Assembly: GCF_003590875.1 (NCBI RefSeq)
Contig: NZ_QYUN01000002.1
Span: forward strand, 992,001 to 1,056,000
Direction of reading: 5' to 3'
From: Noviherbaspirillum cavernae
GTDB taxonomy: Bacteria > Pseudomonadota > Gammaproteobacteria > Burkholderiales > Burkholderiaceae_D
DNA: 64,000 nt
The notes under the pieces: generated by a model
Seen by the model: the letters and a program-made list of their open reading frames with translations, nothing else
What the model was told of the DNA's origin: nothing
Database searches by the model: none
Made by a program: the position numbers and the translations under genes
Shown: one piece after another, positions 19,870-28,268 of the stretch
Layout: each line of letters opens with the position of its first letter
How positions within the stretch are numbered: position 1 is the first letter of the stretch

Positions 19870-20259
19870 TCTTTGGTGCGGTTTCCTTGATTTGGGTCAA
19901 ATGCTTCTTACTCGGCACGATGACGATGCGCAAAGCCGGATCCTTGATTCAGGACATGCAAGTTGGTGACCCGCGATGAACAGCATGAGCTGGTGCTGAA
20001 GCAAGCTGATGGCACGCTGGCCATTCGGAGATGTTGGAGGCCGACCTGCAGTTGTCGGAATTCGTTTTGTAATCGCTGAGAATCGACGCCGGCGCGGCGG
20101 GCCGCATCGTCGATGGCGATCGCCGCATTACGATGTTGCGCGGAGATACGCAAGCGTGAAATTCCACTTGTGGTTCGAAAGATGAAAATTGCCCGGATAT
20201 GGGCAAAAACCCCGCCAAGCTTGCAACAAGGCACGAAAAACTTTATAAAATGCAACACC
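19870..20259. other. Gene-poor region upstream of the pseudo-receiver gene
   Basis: About 390 bases with no gene I can support. Open frames exist on both strands but look random. It may contain decayed sequence of the UspA gene and the promoter of the gene at 20260 (an AT-rich stretch, CTTTATAAAATGC, lies at about 20240). Confidence 0.4.
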
Positions 20260-21087
20260 ATGTCACGCCCGTATTTTCCATTCGCCGTCCGCCTGATCGG
20301 CTTCTCCGAGCAGGAGCAAGCGGCATTCGAATCGATCTTTGCCACTGAACAAGGCAAGGGATACGGCTACTTCGCGCTGGCTGACGACAACCTGCAGGAC
20401 CCCAACCTGTACCTCGTCAACGCCGACGATCTGAAAGCCCTGGCGGCATTGCCGAGCATGCACCCCAGCGTGATCCGGCCGGCGCTGTTGGTCGGTGTCC
20501 CGAAAATGGACTTGCCGTTTCCATGTGTGGAGCGGCCGATTTGCTGGCCAAAGTTGTTCGAGGTGCTGGATGAACTGGTGGAAAGGCGCGCCGATGCCTT
20601 GTCGCGATTGCAGGCGTCCGACATCGTGATCGTGCCGGAGCGCCGTCGCCGTGCGCGGCTCGATTCGAATGCTGATCCGGCTGAATATGAACGCATGCGC
20701 GTCAAGCGTCCCGACCAAGGCGCGGTGCTGGTGGTGGACAAGACGCCGGCGCTGCGCGATTTTCTGGCCGAACTGCTGACGCGTCACAACGTGCCTGTGG
20801 TCTGGACGGACTCTGAAGACCAGGCGCTCGACGCATGCCGGCAGCAAGTCGTGGCGGTCGCCATGATCAACACCTCCGCTCAGGAGGTGGACCCGTACCG
20901 TTTGTGCTGGGCCATCAAGGAAAAGGACGCGCCGGCGAAAAGCACGGTGATGCTGCTGGTCGGCAATGCTGCCGAATACGATATGCAGCAGGCGCGCCAT
21001 GTCGGCGCAGACGGCTACCTCATCAAGCCGCTGGCGCCGCAGCACATGTTGAGCGCGCTCAAGAAGTTCATGCCCTTCCTGCGCTGA
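20260..21087 (+). CDS. Pseudo-receiver (response-regulator-like) protein
   Basis: Cytosolic protein of 275 aa with a CheY-like receiver fold in residues 155-273: VLVVDKTPALRDFLAELL, then VAVAMINTSAQEVDP, and GADGYLIKPLAPQHML. The phospho-acceptor aspartate is replaced by N204, and the acidic pair is D160-K161, so phosphorylation is unlikely; the conserved K256 remains. Residues 8-110 look like a second, more degenerate receiver (LYLVNADDL, VERPICWPKLFEVLDEL). The start at 20260 was chosen since the 49 extra in-frame residues upstream look non-coding. It probably acts as a phosphorylation-independent scaffold. No output domain is present. Confidence 0.75.
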   Translation: MSRPYFPFAVRLIGFSEQEQAAFESIFATEQGKGYGYFALADDNLQDPNLYLVNADDLKALAALPSMHPSVIRPALLVGVPKMDLPFPCVERPICWPKLFEVLDELVERRADALSRLQASDIVIVPERRRRARLDSNADPAEYERMRVKRPDQGAVLVVDKTPALRDFLAELLTRHNVPVVWTDSEDQALDACRQQVVAVAMINTSAQEVDPYRLCWAIKEKDAPAKSTVMLLVGNAAEYDMQQARHVGADGYLIKPLAPQHMLSALKKFMPFLR

Positions 21088-21111
21088 ATCCGCGCCGAGG
21101 TTCGCCGCGTC

Positions 21112-22281
21112 CTACTTGCTCAACAAGCGCATCCCGCGTTCCAGCCCGTCGATCGTGACCGGGAACATGCGATTGTTCATGATCTGACGGATCACCGAAA
21201 TCGACTGCCGGTATTGCCACAATCCTTCCGGTTCCGGATTGAGCCAGATGAACTTGGGGAAGGTGCTGGTGAATCGCTGCAGCCAGACTGCGCCCGCTTC
21301 CTCGTTGTTGTATTCGACCGAGCCGCCGGGCTGCAGGATTTCGTACGGGCTCATGGTGGCGTCACCGACGAAGATCAACTTGGTGTCGGGCGTGTATTTG
21401 CGCAGAATGTCCCAGGTCGGGAAACGCTCCGCATGACGTCGCCGGTTGTTCTTCCACACATAGTCGTACACGCAGTTGTGGAAGTAGAAAAACTCCATGT
21501 TCTTGAACTCGGTCTTCGCCGCCGAGAACAATTCTTCGGTGCGCGCGATGTGGTCGTCCATCGTGCCGCCGACATCCATCAGCATCAGTACCTTGATGTT
21601 GTTCTTGCGCTCCGGCTGCATCTTGATGTCGAGATAGCCGGCGTTGTGCGCGGTCGCGCGGATCGTGTCGTCCAGCGCGAATTCCTCTTCCGCACCTTCG
21701 CGCGCGAACTTGCGCAGACGGCGCAGCGCCACCTTGATATTGCGCGTGCCGAGTTCGCGCTCGTCGCCGTAGTCGCGATAGGAGCGCGCTTCCCACACTT
21801 TCACCGCCGAGCGGTTGCCGCCTTCGCCGCCGATGCGGATGCCTTCCGGATTGTTGCCGCCATTGCCGAACGGCGAAGTGCCGCCGGTGCCGATCCACTT
21901 GCTGCCGCCTTCGTGACGCTCCTTCTGTTCCTTCAGCAGCTCCTTCAGACGGTCCATCAGCTTGTCGTAACCGAACTTTTCGATCGCGGCTTTCTGTTCC
22001 GGCGTCAGCTCGCGCTCCATGCGCTTCATCAGCCATTGGAGCGGGATCTCCGGATTCTTCTCGAAGATCGCATCGACGCCTCGGAAGTACATGCCGAAGG
22101 CCTTGTCGAACTTGTCGTAATGTGCTTCGTCCTTGACCAGTGTCGTGCGCGAAAGGTAATAGAAATCGTCGAGCGACGGACTGATCACGTTCTTCTGCAT
22201 CGCTTCCAGCAGGATCAGGAATTCCTTGATCGACACCGGGATTTTGGCGTCTTTCAGCGTGAAGAAAAAATCGATCAGCAT
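21112..22281 (-). CDS. VWA-domain protein (COG3825 type)
   Basis: Cytoplasmic protein of 389 aa. Residues 1-140 are helical, with an N-terminal IPVSIKEFLILLEAMQ segment; a Gly-rich linker (GTGGTSPFGNGGNNPEG) leads to a von Willebrand factor A domain from about residue 230. The MIDAS motif reads LMDVGGTMDDH, i.e. DxGxT rather than the classic DxSxS, a pattern I associate with the COG3825 family. FVGDATMSPYEI supplies later metal-loop residues. MoxR ATPases and VWA proteins commonly work together as chaperone-like pairs; here they share a transcription unit with a GNAT gene between them. Confidence 0.85.
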   Translation of the reverse strand: MLIDFFFTLKDAKIPVSIKEFLILLEAMQKNVISPSLDDFYYLSRTTLVKDEAHYDKFDKAFGMYFRGVDAIFEKNPEIPLQWLMKRMERELTPEQKAAIEKFGYDKLMDRLKELLKEQKERHEGGSKWIGTGGTSPFGNGGNNPEGIRIGGEGGNRSAVKVWEARSYRDYGDERELGTRNIKVALRRLRKFAREGAEEEFALDDTIRATAHNAGYLDIKMQPERKNNIKVLMLMDVGGTMDDHIARTEELFSAAKTEFKNMEFFYFHNCVYDYVWKNNRRRHAERFPTWDILRKYTPDTKLIFVGDATMSPYEILQPGGSVEYNNEEAGAVWLQRFTSTFPKFIWLNPEPEGLWQYRQSISVIRQIMNNRMFPVTIDGLERGMRLLSK

Positions 22282-22282
22282 G

Positions 22283-22891
22283 TCATGCCTCCAGGCGTTG
22301 CTGATTGCGGGCGAGCCGGTAGTGCAGTTGCGCGCGCACTTCTGGCCATTCTCCCGCGACGATGCTGTACATCACGGTATCGCGGATGGTGCCGTCGCGC
22401 CGCAAGGCATGATGCCGAATCACGCCATCGCGTTTTGCGCCAAGACGCTCGATCGCGGCTTGCGACGCATGATTGAAGTTGTCGGTGCGGAAGCCGACGA
22501 CCTTGCATCCCAGCGTGTCGAACGCATGCTCCAGCAGCATCAGCTTGCAGCTCGCATTGACGTGTGTGCGCTGCCAGGATTTCGCGTACCAGGTATAGCC
22601 GATCTCGACGCGGTCTATCGTCGGCATGATGTCGTGATAGCTGGTGGTGCCGATGATCTTGTCGCCGGCCAGTTCACGCACGACGAAGGGCAGGCGGGAG
22701 CCGGCAGCACGCATCTCGAGCGCCGTGTTCACATAGGTGCCTTCATCGCCCGGGGCCGGTACCGATGTGACCCGGATATTCCAGAGCGCGCCATCCTGCG
22801 CGGCGCGCGCAAGCTCGGATACGTGCGCAGCCGTCATCGGTTCGAGGCGAACGCCGTTCGATTCCAGCGTCACTGGCTCAACGTTGATCAT
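22283..22891 (-). CDS. GNAT-family N-acetyltransferase (RimL-like)
   Basis: Acetyltransferase of 202 aa that transfers acetyl from acetyl-CoA to an amino group. The family pattern is TLESNGVRLEPMTAAHVSEL, VEIGYTWYAKSWQRTHVN at the acetyl-CoA loop and VVGFRTDNFNHASQAAIERLGAKRDGVIR near the end, closest to RimL/ribosomal-Ser or spermidine-type GNAT proteins. It sits 6 bases after moxR and 1 base before the VWA gene, so it is embedded in that operon. Whether it modifies MoxR, the VWA protein or something unrelated is not known. Confidence 0.85.
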   Translation of the reverse strand: MINVEPVTLESNGVRLEPMTAAHVSELARAAQDGALWNIRVTSVPAPGDEGTYVNTALEMRAAGSRLPFVVRELAGDKIIGTTSYHDIMPTIDRVEIGYTWYAKSWQRTHVNASCKLMLLEHAFDTLGCKVVGFRTDNFNHASQAAIERLGAKRDGVIRHHALRRDGTIRDTVMYSIVAGEWPEVRAQLHYRLARNQQRLEA

Positions 22892-22897
22892 GGCTTC

Positions 22898-23752
22898 TTA
22901 ACGATTCGTGCGCGACATGAACACCAGCCGCTCGAACAGATGCACATCCTGCTCATTCTTCAGCAGCGCGCCGTGAAGGGGCGGCACCACGCTTTTCGCA
23001 TCCTTGCTGCGCAGCGCCTCGGCGGGGATGTCTTCCGACAGCAGCAGCTTCAGCCAATCCAGCAATTCGGAAGTCGATGGCTTCTTCTTCAATCCCGCCA
23101 CGTCGCGCACTTCATAGAAGGTCTGCAGCGCCTGCGCCAGCAGATCCTTCTTCAGCCGCGGGAAATGCACATCGACGATCTGCTCCATCGTGTCCTTGTC
23201 CGGGAACTTGATGTAGTGGAAGAAGCAGCGGCGCAGGAAGGCATCCGGCAATTCCTTCTCATTGTTCGACGTGATGATGACCAGCGGACGGTGCCTTGCC
23301 TTGACCATCTCGCGCGTTTCGTACACGTGGAATTCCATGCGGTCGAGTTCGCGCAGCAAGTCGTTCGGAAACTCGATGTCGGCCTTGTCGATCTCGTCGA
23401 TCAGCAGCACGACCTGCTCATCGGCGGTGAACGCCTGCCACAGAACGCCCTTGACGATATAGTTGTGAATGTCCTTGACACGCTCGTCGCCCAACTGCGA
23501 ATCGCGCAGGCGCGACACGGCGTCATATTCGTACAGACCCTGCTGCGCCTTGGTGGTGGATTTGATATGCCACTGCAACAGCGGCATGCCGAGCGCGGCC
23601 GCGACTTCCTCGGCCAGCATGGTCTTGCCGGTGCCGGGTTCGCCCTTGATCAGCAGCGGGCGTTGCAGCGTCAGTGCCGCATTGACCGCCAGTTTCAGGT
23701 CGGCGGTCGCCACATAATTTCCGGAGCCTTCGAAGCGTGTCTCTTGTCGCAT
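22898..23752 (-). CDS. MoxR-family AAA+ ATPase
   Basis: AAA+ ATPase of 284 aa. Walker A is GEPGTGKTMLAEEVA, Walker B is VVLLIDEIDKAD, sensor 1 is IITSNNEKELPDAF and the arginine-finger region FLRRCFF follows. MoxR proteins act with VWA partners to assemble or activate metal- or cofactor-containing enzymes. It is the first gene of the moxR-GNAT-VWA unit on the minus strand. The target enzyme is not evident here; the neighbouring divergent cytochromes c are possible but unproven clients. Confidence 0.92.
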   Translation of the reverse strand: MRQETRFEGSGNYVATADLKLAVNAALTLQRPLLIKGEPGTGKTMLAEEVAAALGMPLLQWHIKSTTKAQQGLYEYDAVSRLRDSQLGDERVKDIHNYIVKGVLWQAFTADEQVVLLIDEIDKADIEFPNDLLRELDRMEFHVYETREMVKARHRPLVIITSNNEKELPDAFLRRCFFHYIKFPDKDTMEQIVDVHFPRLKKDLLAQALQTFYEVRDVAGLKKKPSTSELLDWLKLLLSEDIPAEALRSKDAKSVVPPLHGALLKNEQDVHLFERLVFMSRTNR

Positions 23753-24082
23753 GGTTTTGTATCAGTTCGAGGAAAATGAAATCAAGTATAAGCGAGAAAG
23801 AGTGCGGCGTTTTCTGGCTGAATTCGGCGAAATTCGAAGCATGATGCAGGATGATTGCGTCGTCGAGACGTGCCCGGCAGTGAATGGTGAAGGCGGAAGA
23901 TGTCAGTCGGTCAACATCGATCAAGCGCAATTCCGATACAAGAATCGCCATGGACTGCAAAACGGTCTTAAGGTAAAATTAAGCGTTTTTAGTGCAGCAA
24001 AGCAACTTTTAAAGTCGTTGCCCAAGCCCATGCAGTCCGCTGCCGCACTGAGCCAATTTCGCATTAAATTACCCCAGCTATC
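23753..24082. other. Divergent intergenic region, moxR versus cytochrome c
   Basis: 330 bases between divergent genes. A weak 111-codon open frame crosses it but has no family resemblance and merges into the cytochrome start, so I leave it out. Promoters for both directions should lie here. An AT-rich patch, GGTAAAATTAAGC, around 23970 could hold a -10 for the cytochrome genes. Confidence 0.4.
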
Positions 24083-24403
24083 ATGAAAAAACTAATTGCG
24101 CTTCTCGCGCTTGCGGGTGTCGCCAATCTCGCCGCAGCGGCGGATGTCGTCGGTAATGCCAAAGCAGCTGAGAACAAGGTTTCGATGTGCATCGGCTGCC
24201 ACGGCATTCCGGGCTACAAGACCACGTTCCCCGAGGTTTATCAGGTACCGATGATCGGCGGTCAATCGGCCAAGTACATCGAGAATGCGCTGCGGGCCTA
24301 CCAGAAAGGCGAGCGCAAGCATCCTTCGATGCGTGGCATCGCTGCTGGTTTGACGGATCAGGATATTGCTGACGTCGCCGCTTACTACGCCGAGCAGAAA
24401 TAA
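24083..24403 (+). CDS. Periplasmic monohaem cytochrome c (class I)
   Basis: Small soluble electron carrier of 106 aa. Signal peptide MKKLIALLALAGVANLAAA is cleaved before ADVVGNAKA. One haem site is seen (CIGCH, about residue 36-40) and M76-region PMIGGQ with the later M in PSMRG as possible axial ligands. Resembles cytochrome c4/c553-type domains. It lies 11 bases before a second cytochrome gene, and the two form an operon ended by the terminator at 24812. Partner oxidase or dehydrogenase is not in the window. Confidence 0.9.
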   Translation: MKKLIALLALAGVANLAAAADVVGNAKAAENKVSMCIGCHGIPGYKTTFPEVYQVPMIGGQSAKYIENALRAYQKGERKHPSMRGIAAGLTDQDIADVAAYYAEQK

Positions 24404-24414
24404 GGGGATACGTG

Positions 24415-24768
24415 ATGAAAAAGATTTTTGCATGCGCCGCCGTTCTGGCCACTTCCGCGATTTCGTTCAGCGCATTCGCTGCCGGCAATATCGCGGCGGG
24501 CAAGGCTGCCGCTGACAAGTACAATTGCTTTGCCTGCCATGGCAAGGATTACAACACACCGATCGATCCGAGCTATCCAAAGCTGGCGGGCCAGCACCAG
24601 GATTATCTCGAGCGTGCGTTGATCAGCTATCAGCGCGGCGGCGACGGTGCGAACGGCCGCAGCAACGCGATCATGGGCGCCCAGGTCAAGCCGCTGTCGC
24701 GTCAGGATGTTCAGGATATCGCTGCCTATTTGCACAGCCTGCCGAGCGTGCTCGTATTGCGCAGGTAA
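24415..24768 (+). CDS. Periplasmic monohaem cytochrome c (class I), second
   Basis: Cytochrome of 117 aa. Signal peptide MKKIFACAAVLATSA is cleaved after AFA. Single haem motif CFACH; likely axial methionine in AIMGAQVKPLS. The ATG at 24415 follows AAGGGG; an overlapping GTG one codon earlier is possible. It contains YPKLAGQHQDYLERAL, the c4/c5-like helix also seen as the corresponding region in the preceding gene (VPMIGGQSAKYIENAL), so the two are tandem paralogues. Together they resemble a split di-haem cytochrome c4. Confidence 0.9.
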   Translation: MKKIFACAAVLATSAISFSAFAAGNIAAGKAAADKYNCFACHGKDYNTPIDPSYPKLAGQHQDYLERALISYQRGGDGANGRSNAIMGAQVKPLSRQDVQDIAAYLHSLPSVLVLRR

Positions 24769-24811
24769 GCAATGAAATACGCGCTGCAATATGCAGCGCG
24801 ATCGCAGCATG

Positions 24812-24839
24812 AAAAAGCCACGGTTTCCGTGGCTTTTTT
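24812..24839. terminator. Bidirectional rho-independent terminator
   Basis: A perfect stem, AAAAAGCCACGG with CCGTGGCTTTTTT around a 3-base loop, followed by T-run. The A-run on the other side makes it work in both directions. It lies between the cytochrome genes and the convergent DUF1841 gene. Confidence 0.92.
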
Positions 24840-24859
24840 GTTTTCGGAAGTACGCGGGC

Positions 24860-25282
24860 TTATCGCCGCTTGATGCAGTCAACATAGGCCGCGCCATCCG
24901 GCGGCAAGCCGCTGCGCTGCGATGCCCATACCATCTCGCCGAGGCATTCCATCATTTGATGGTGCGCTTCATGTCCGGAACCGAGCCGCTGCGCCAACGC
25001 CGTGAAGGCGGCGCGGATGCCCGGTGGTTGATCGATCGATATCTGCTCGGCAATGGACAAGTGCATCGACAAGTGCAGAAAGGGATTGCTCTGGCCGCGT
25101 TCGACCGAATAGTCGGCTGCCAGTGCCGCATCCACGTCTTTCAACGCATCGTCATATTCCGGGTGCTGCACGATCCAGTCGCGCGCGATGGCTTCGAGTG
25201 GCGTCAGGATTTCACCTGCGCGCTGCTTGCGGAAGGTCTCGCAAAAGAATCGGCGAACGTCGTGCTGGGATGGATTGAACAT
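24860..25282 (-). CDS. DUF1841 family protein
   Basis: Cytoplasmic protein of 140 aa and unknown function, common in betaproteobacteria. The start at 25282 gives MFNPSQHDVRRFFCETFRKQ, the family's usual opening, followed by LTPLEAIARDWIVQHPEY, and an HLSIAEQISIDQPPGI segment with a HEAHHQMMECLGEMVW motif near the C-terminus. A longer upstream reading overlaps nth and is rejected. Its arrangement downstream of nth and rsxB on the same strand suggests one transcription unit rsxB-nth-DUF1841. The His-rich HEAHH could bind a metal, which is only a suggestion. Confidence 0.9.
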   Translation of the reverse strand: MFNPSQHDVRRFFCETFRKQRAGEILTPLEAIARDWIVQHPEYDDALKDVDAALAADYSVERGQSNPFLHLSMHLSIAEQISIDQPPGIRAAFTALAQRLGSGHEAHHQMMECLGEMVWASQRSGLPPDGAAYVDCIKRR

Positions 25283-25313
25283 TGCTTCAAGAATATTGCG
25301 TTTGCGATAGCCC

Positions 25314-25964
25314 TTAGACGCCTTTCGACGGCAGGGATGTTTTCGGCTGATATTCGCACAGATCGGCAATGATGCAGTTCCAGCACTGCGGCTTGCGCGC
25401 GATGCAGGTGTAGCGTCCATGCAGGATCAGCCAGTGATGGGCATCATGCCGGAACTCCGCCGGCACGAATTTCATCAGCTTGCGTTCGACTTCGTCGACA
25501 TTCTTGCCGGGCGCGATATTGGTCCGGTTGCTGACGCGGAAAATGTGCGTGTCGACCGCGATGGTCGGTTCGCCGAACGCGGTGTTGAGCACCACATTGG
25601 CGGTCTTGCGGCCGACGCCGGGCAGCGCTTCGAGCGCTTCACGCGAACGCGGCACTTCGCCGCCGTGCCGCTCCAGCAGCAGGCGGCAGGTTTCGATGAC
25701 GTTCTTCGCCTTGGTGCGGTACAGGCCGATGGTGCGGATATAGGCGGTCAGTTCGTCGACGCCCAATGCATACATCGCGGCCGCCGTCGGCGCCACCGGA
25801 AACAGTTTGCGCGTCGCCTTGTTCACGCCCACATCGGTCGCCTGGGCCGACAGGATGACGGCGATCAGCAATTCGAATGGCGTGATGTATTCGAGTTCTG
25901 TGGTCGGATGCGGGTTTGCGGTGCGGAATCGCCTGAAGATTTCCAGTCGCTTTTCGGCGTTCAT
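25314..25964 (-). CDS. nth: Endonuclease III
   Basis: Bifunctional DNA glycosylase/AP lyase for oxidised pyrimidines in base-excision repair (216 aa). The helix-hairpin-helix [13 protein letters not shown] carries catalytic K120, and D138 lies in VDTHIFRV, at the same numbers as in E. coli Nth. The C-terminal 4Fe-4S cluster loop C-x6-C-x2-C-x5-C is visible in [17 protein letters not shown]. The start overlaps the rsxB stop by four bases (ATGA), so translation is coupled. Confidence 0.97.
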   Translation of the reverse strand: MNAEKRLEIFRRFRTANPHPTTELEYITPFELLIAVILSAQATDVGVNKATRKLFPVAPTAAAMYALGVDELTAYIRTIGLYRTKAKNVIETCRLLLERHGGEVPRSREALEALPGVGRKTANVVLNTAFGEPTIAVDTHIFRVSNRTNIAPGKNVDEVERKLMKFVPAEFRHDAHHWLILHGRYTCIARKPQCWNCIIADLCEYQPKTSLPSKGV

Positions 25965-26755
25965 TGCTTGCCCTTTTGTTGTTCGAGTTTTTCCGCAATC
26001 TCTTCGATGCCTTTGCGCACCGAGCGCGACACGTCGACGAGCGAGGTCGAGGCTGGCGCGGTGGGCGTGGATTGTGCCGCCATCTGCTCCTTCTTCAGGC
26101 GGGCGCGTTCCATCGCGGCCTGGATGATCGCCTTCTTGCGTTCCTGTGCAGCTTGCTCTTCGGGCGATGATGCGGCTTCCAGTTCGGCCTGCTTCAGTTT
26201 TGCCGCCGCCTTGGCGGCAAGGCGCGCATCATTTTCTTCCTTTTCGCGCCGCAGGCGGAAGGTGCGGAAAGTGTGGCGCTCGCGCGCATCGTCGGCCTGC
26301 TGCTGTGACCACGCGGTCCATCCCGTCTTGCCGGGCGTGACCTCGACCATGTCGATGCAATCGACCGGGCAGGGTGCCACGCACAGGTCGCAGCCGGTGC
26401 AGAGGTCGGTGACCACGGTGTGCATCTGCTTGGCCGCACCGACGATCGCATCGACCGGGCAGGCCTGGATGCACAGTGTGCAGCCGATGCACAGCGTCTC
26501 GTCGATCACGGCCACCGGGCGCGGGCGCTCGATGCCGTTGACCGGATTGAGTGGGATGACCGGCTTGCCCAGCAAATGCGCGAGTTGGGCGATGCCTTCC
26601 ATCCCGCCAGGCGGGCACTGGTTGTAATTCGCCGCGCCGGCCGCGACCGCTTCCGCATACGGACGGCAGGCGGGGTAGCCGCACTTGGTGCATTGCGTTT
26701 GCGGCAACAGATCCTCGATCCGGTCGGCCAGCGTTTTTGATGGGGATGAAGACAA
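25961..26755 (-). CDS. rsxB: RsxB/RnfB-type 4Fe-4S ferredoxin
   Basis: Iron-sulfur protein (264 aa) of the RnfB/RsxB family. A 4Fe-4S domain at the start has C22, C25, C30 and C47. Two ferredoxin clusters follow ([12 protein letters not shown] and [12 protein letters not shown]). The C-terminal third is a charged coiled-coil-like extension ([20 protein letters not shown]) seen in betaproteobacterial members. Unlike enterobacterial RnfB it has no N-terminal membrane helix and no other rnf genes are present, so it acts as a stand-alone electron carrier whose partner is unknown. Coupled to nth, itself an Fe-S protein. Confidence 0.9.
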   Translation of the reverse strand: MSSSPSKTLADRIEDLLPQTQCTKCGYPACRPYAEAVAAGAANYNQCPPGGMEGIAQLAHLLGKPVIPLNPVNGIERPRPVAVIDETLCIGCTLCIQACPVDAIVGAAKQMHTVVTDLCTGCDLCVAPCPVDCIDMVEVTPGKTGWTAWSQQQADDARERHTFRTFRLRREKEENDARLAAKAAAKLKQAELEAASSPEEQAAQERKKAIIQAAMERARLKKEQMAAQSTPTAPASTSLVDVSRSVRKGIEEIAEKLEQQKGKQ

Positions 26756-27177
26756 GGCGGAATTCTTTGAGGTAAAACGAGATTATCCGAGTAAATCGAC
26801 CATGCTTCAAATAAAAAGGGCGGCTTCCGGATGCCGCGCTTATTGGCGGAGGAGATGCAAGTCAGGTGCGGTGATAGCGCCTGAAAATGTGTTGTGTATT
26901 TGGAAAGCAAATACGATCAATCGCTTGTCATGTTTGTCATGTGAGTTCCGGAATGCTTTCTATTGTCGTTTTTGTGAATAAACGCTTTGAATTTGTTCAA
27001 CGCAGCTGAGTAAAATCAGGTTTCACTTCCTTGAGAAAAAACGAGGAAGAGGGCGCTGGCGCATGGGACATTCAGCGCATCTCCACTGCGCCAATCCTGC
27101 ATAGTTGAATCGGTACAGTACACGGGTTGGCAGTTGCCAATCCATAATTTCCGCGTGAAGCGGCATGGGCCACGTCA
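26756..27177. other. Intergenic region upstream of lacI-type gene with an inverted repeat
   Basis: About 420 bases without a supported gene. A perfect inverted repeat TTGGCA-GT-TGCCAA lies at 27127-27140, about 37 bases before the regulator start, a possible autoregulatory site though it lacks the central CG of LacI operators. A weaker AAACGCTT element at 26980-26987 has the central CG. The stretch TTGCCAATC-TAATTT (27134-27150, two differences) also resembles one arm of the palindrome at 50405-50455. Confidence 0.4.
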
Positions 27178-28254
27178 ATGTCAAAAGATTTGCCAAGCGA
27201 TAGTCTGTCTCCGCTTCCATCAAGTGCGCGCGCGACATTGAACGATGTCGCCTCCCATGCGGGTGTCGATGTTTCCACCGCATCGCGCGTACTGCGCGGC
27301 GATCAGAAACAACGCGTGGGAGAGGAAACGCGCCTGCGGATTCTGGAAGCCGCGAAAAGGCTTGACTACCAGCCGAACATCACGGCGCGCAGTCTGCGCG
27401 TGGCCAAGACATTTTCGCTGGGAATCGCCGTTCCCCAACTGGATAATCCCGTGTTTTCCCAAATGATCATCGGGGCCGAGCGGGGCGCTCGTGAACGCGG
27501 ATATTCGCTGCTGATCGCGCATATCGAAGAAGGCTTCCCGGATGATGACGCTTATGAACGGCTGGCGAGCGCCAACCGCGTCGACGGGCTTCTGATCACG
27601 ACACTGGACGACAACAGTGTCGTCTTGCGCGCGGCCCGGAAAGCCAGGGTGCCGGTCGTGCTGTTGAACCGCGCGATGCAAGGCATCGACAATTCGATTT
27701 ACTTCGACAGCAGCGAAGCAGCCAGAATCGCGGTTCGACATTTGATCGATCTCGGCCATACCCGGATCGCGCATTTGTCCGGCCAACTCAATCCCTCTAC
27801 CGGCATCGGGCGTTTCGCCGGTTATCGCGATGCGCTGGCCGAAGCGGGGATTCCTTTTGATCCCGGCCTCGTGGCGGTTTCCGGTTACACCATCAAGGGC
27901 GGAGCGGAAGCGATGCGCACCGTTCTCCGGCAAGCCGGGACGTCACCCACCGCGGTGTTTGCCATCACGCTGGCCGCTGCCGCCGGCGCCATCATGGCGA
28001 TACAGCAATACGGCATACGGGTTCCCGAGGATCTATCGGTTGTGACCGTGCATGACGGGCCCATTGCAGAAGCGATGTTCCCGCCGCTGACCACGGTGCA
28101 GATGCCGGTCGAGCAGATGGGCTATGACGGTGCGATCGGTTTGATTGATTTGATCGAAGGGCGGAAAACGCAGATCAACTCCATGCTCCATCCTTTGCAA
28201 CTGGTAGTGCGCGGCTCCACCGCTGCGCCCGGACAGCCGCACGACGTTGCCTGA
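27178..28254 (+). CDS. LacI-family transcriptional regulator
   Basis: Repressor of 358 aa. The N-terminal helix-turn-helix and hinge are in ATLNDVASHAGVDVSTASRVL (residues 19-39) and RLDYQPNITARSLR. The periplasmic-binding-protein-like sensor covers about 75-345 (FSLGIAVPQLDNPVFSQMI, GLLITTLDDNSVV, HLIDLGHTRIAHLSG). It converges on the minus-strand catabolic operon, whose last gene ends 14 bases beyond. It most likely represses that operon through the ACAAACGTTTGT site at 37999-38010. The inducer is probably the operon's sugar or a phosphorylated intermediate. Confidence 0.92.
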   Translation: MSKDLPSDSLSPLPSSARATLNDVASHAGVDVSTASRVLRGDQKQRVGEETRLRILEAAKRLDYQPNITARSLRVAKTFSLGIAVPQLDNPVFSQMIIGAERGARERGYSLLIAHIEEGFPDDDAYERLASANRVDGLLITTLDDNSVVLRAARKARVPVVLLNRAMQGIDNSIYFDSSEAARIAVRHLIDLGHTRIAHLSGQLNPSTGIGRFAGYRDALAEAGIPFDPGLVAVSGYTIKGGAEAMRTVLRQAGTSPTAVFAITLAAAAGAIMAIQQYGIRVPEDLSVVTVHDGPIAEAMFPPLTTVQMPVEQMGYDGAIGLIDLIEGRKTQINSMLHPLQLVVRGSTAAPGQPHDVA

Positions 28255-28268
28255 CGCGCCGACTACGA

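Noticed and set aside
23751..24086. 111-codon frame upstream of the cytochrome genes
   Set aside because: No family, no ribosome site, overlaps the cytochrome start; probably random.
25419..26627. 402-codon plus-strand open frame opposite nth and rsxB
   Set aside because: Mirror of two well-supported genes; composition is Arg/Ser-rich as expected of a shadow and no family match.
27127..27140. LacI operator at TTGGCA-GT-TGCCAA
   Set aside because: Perfect dyad but without the central CG of LacI operators; kept only as a possible autoregulatory site.
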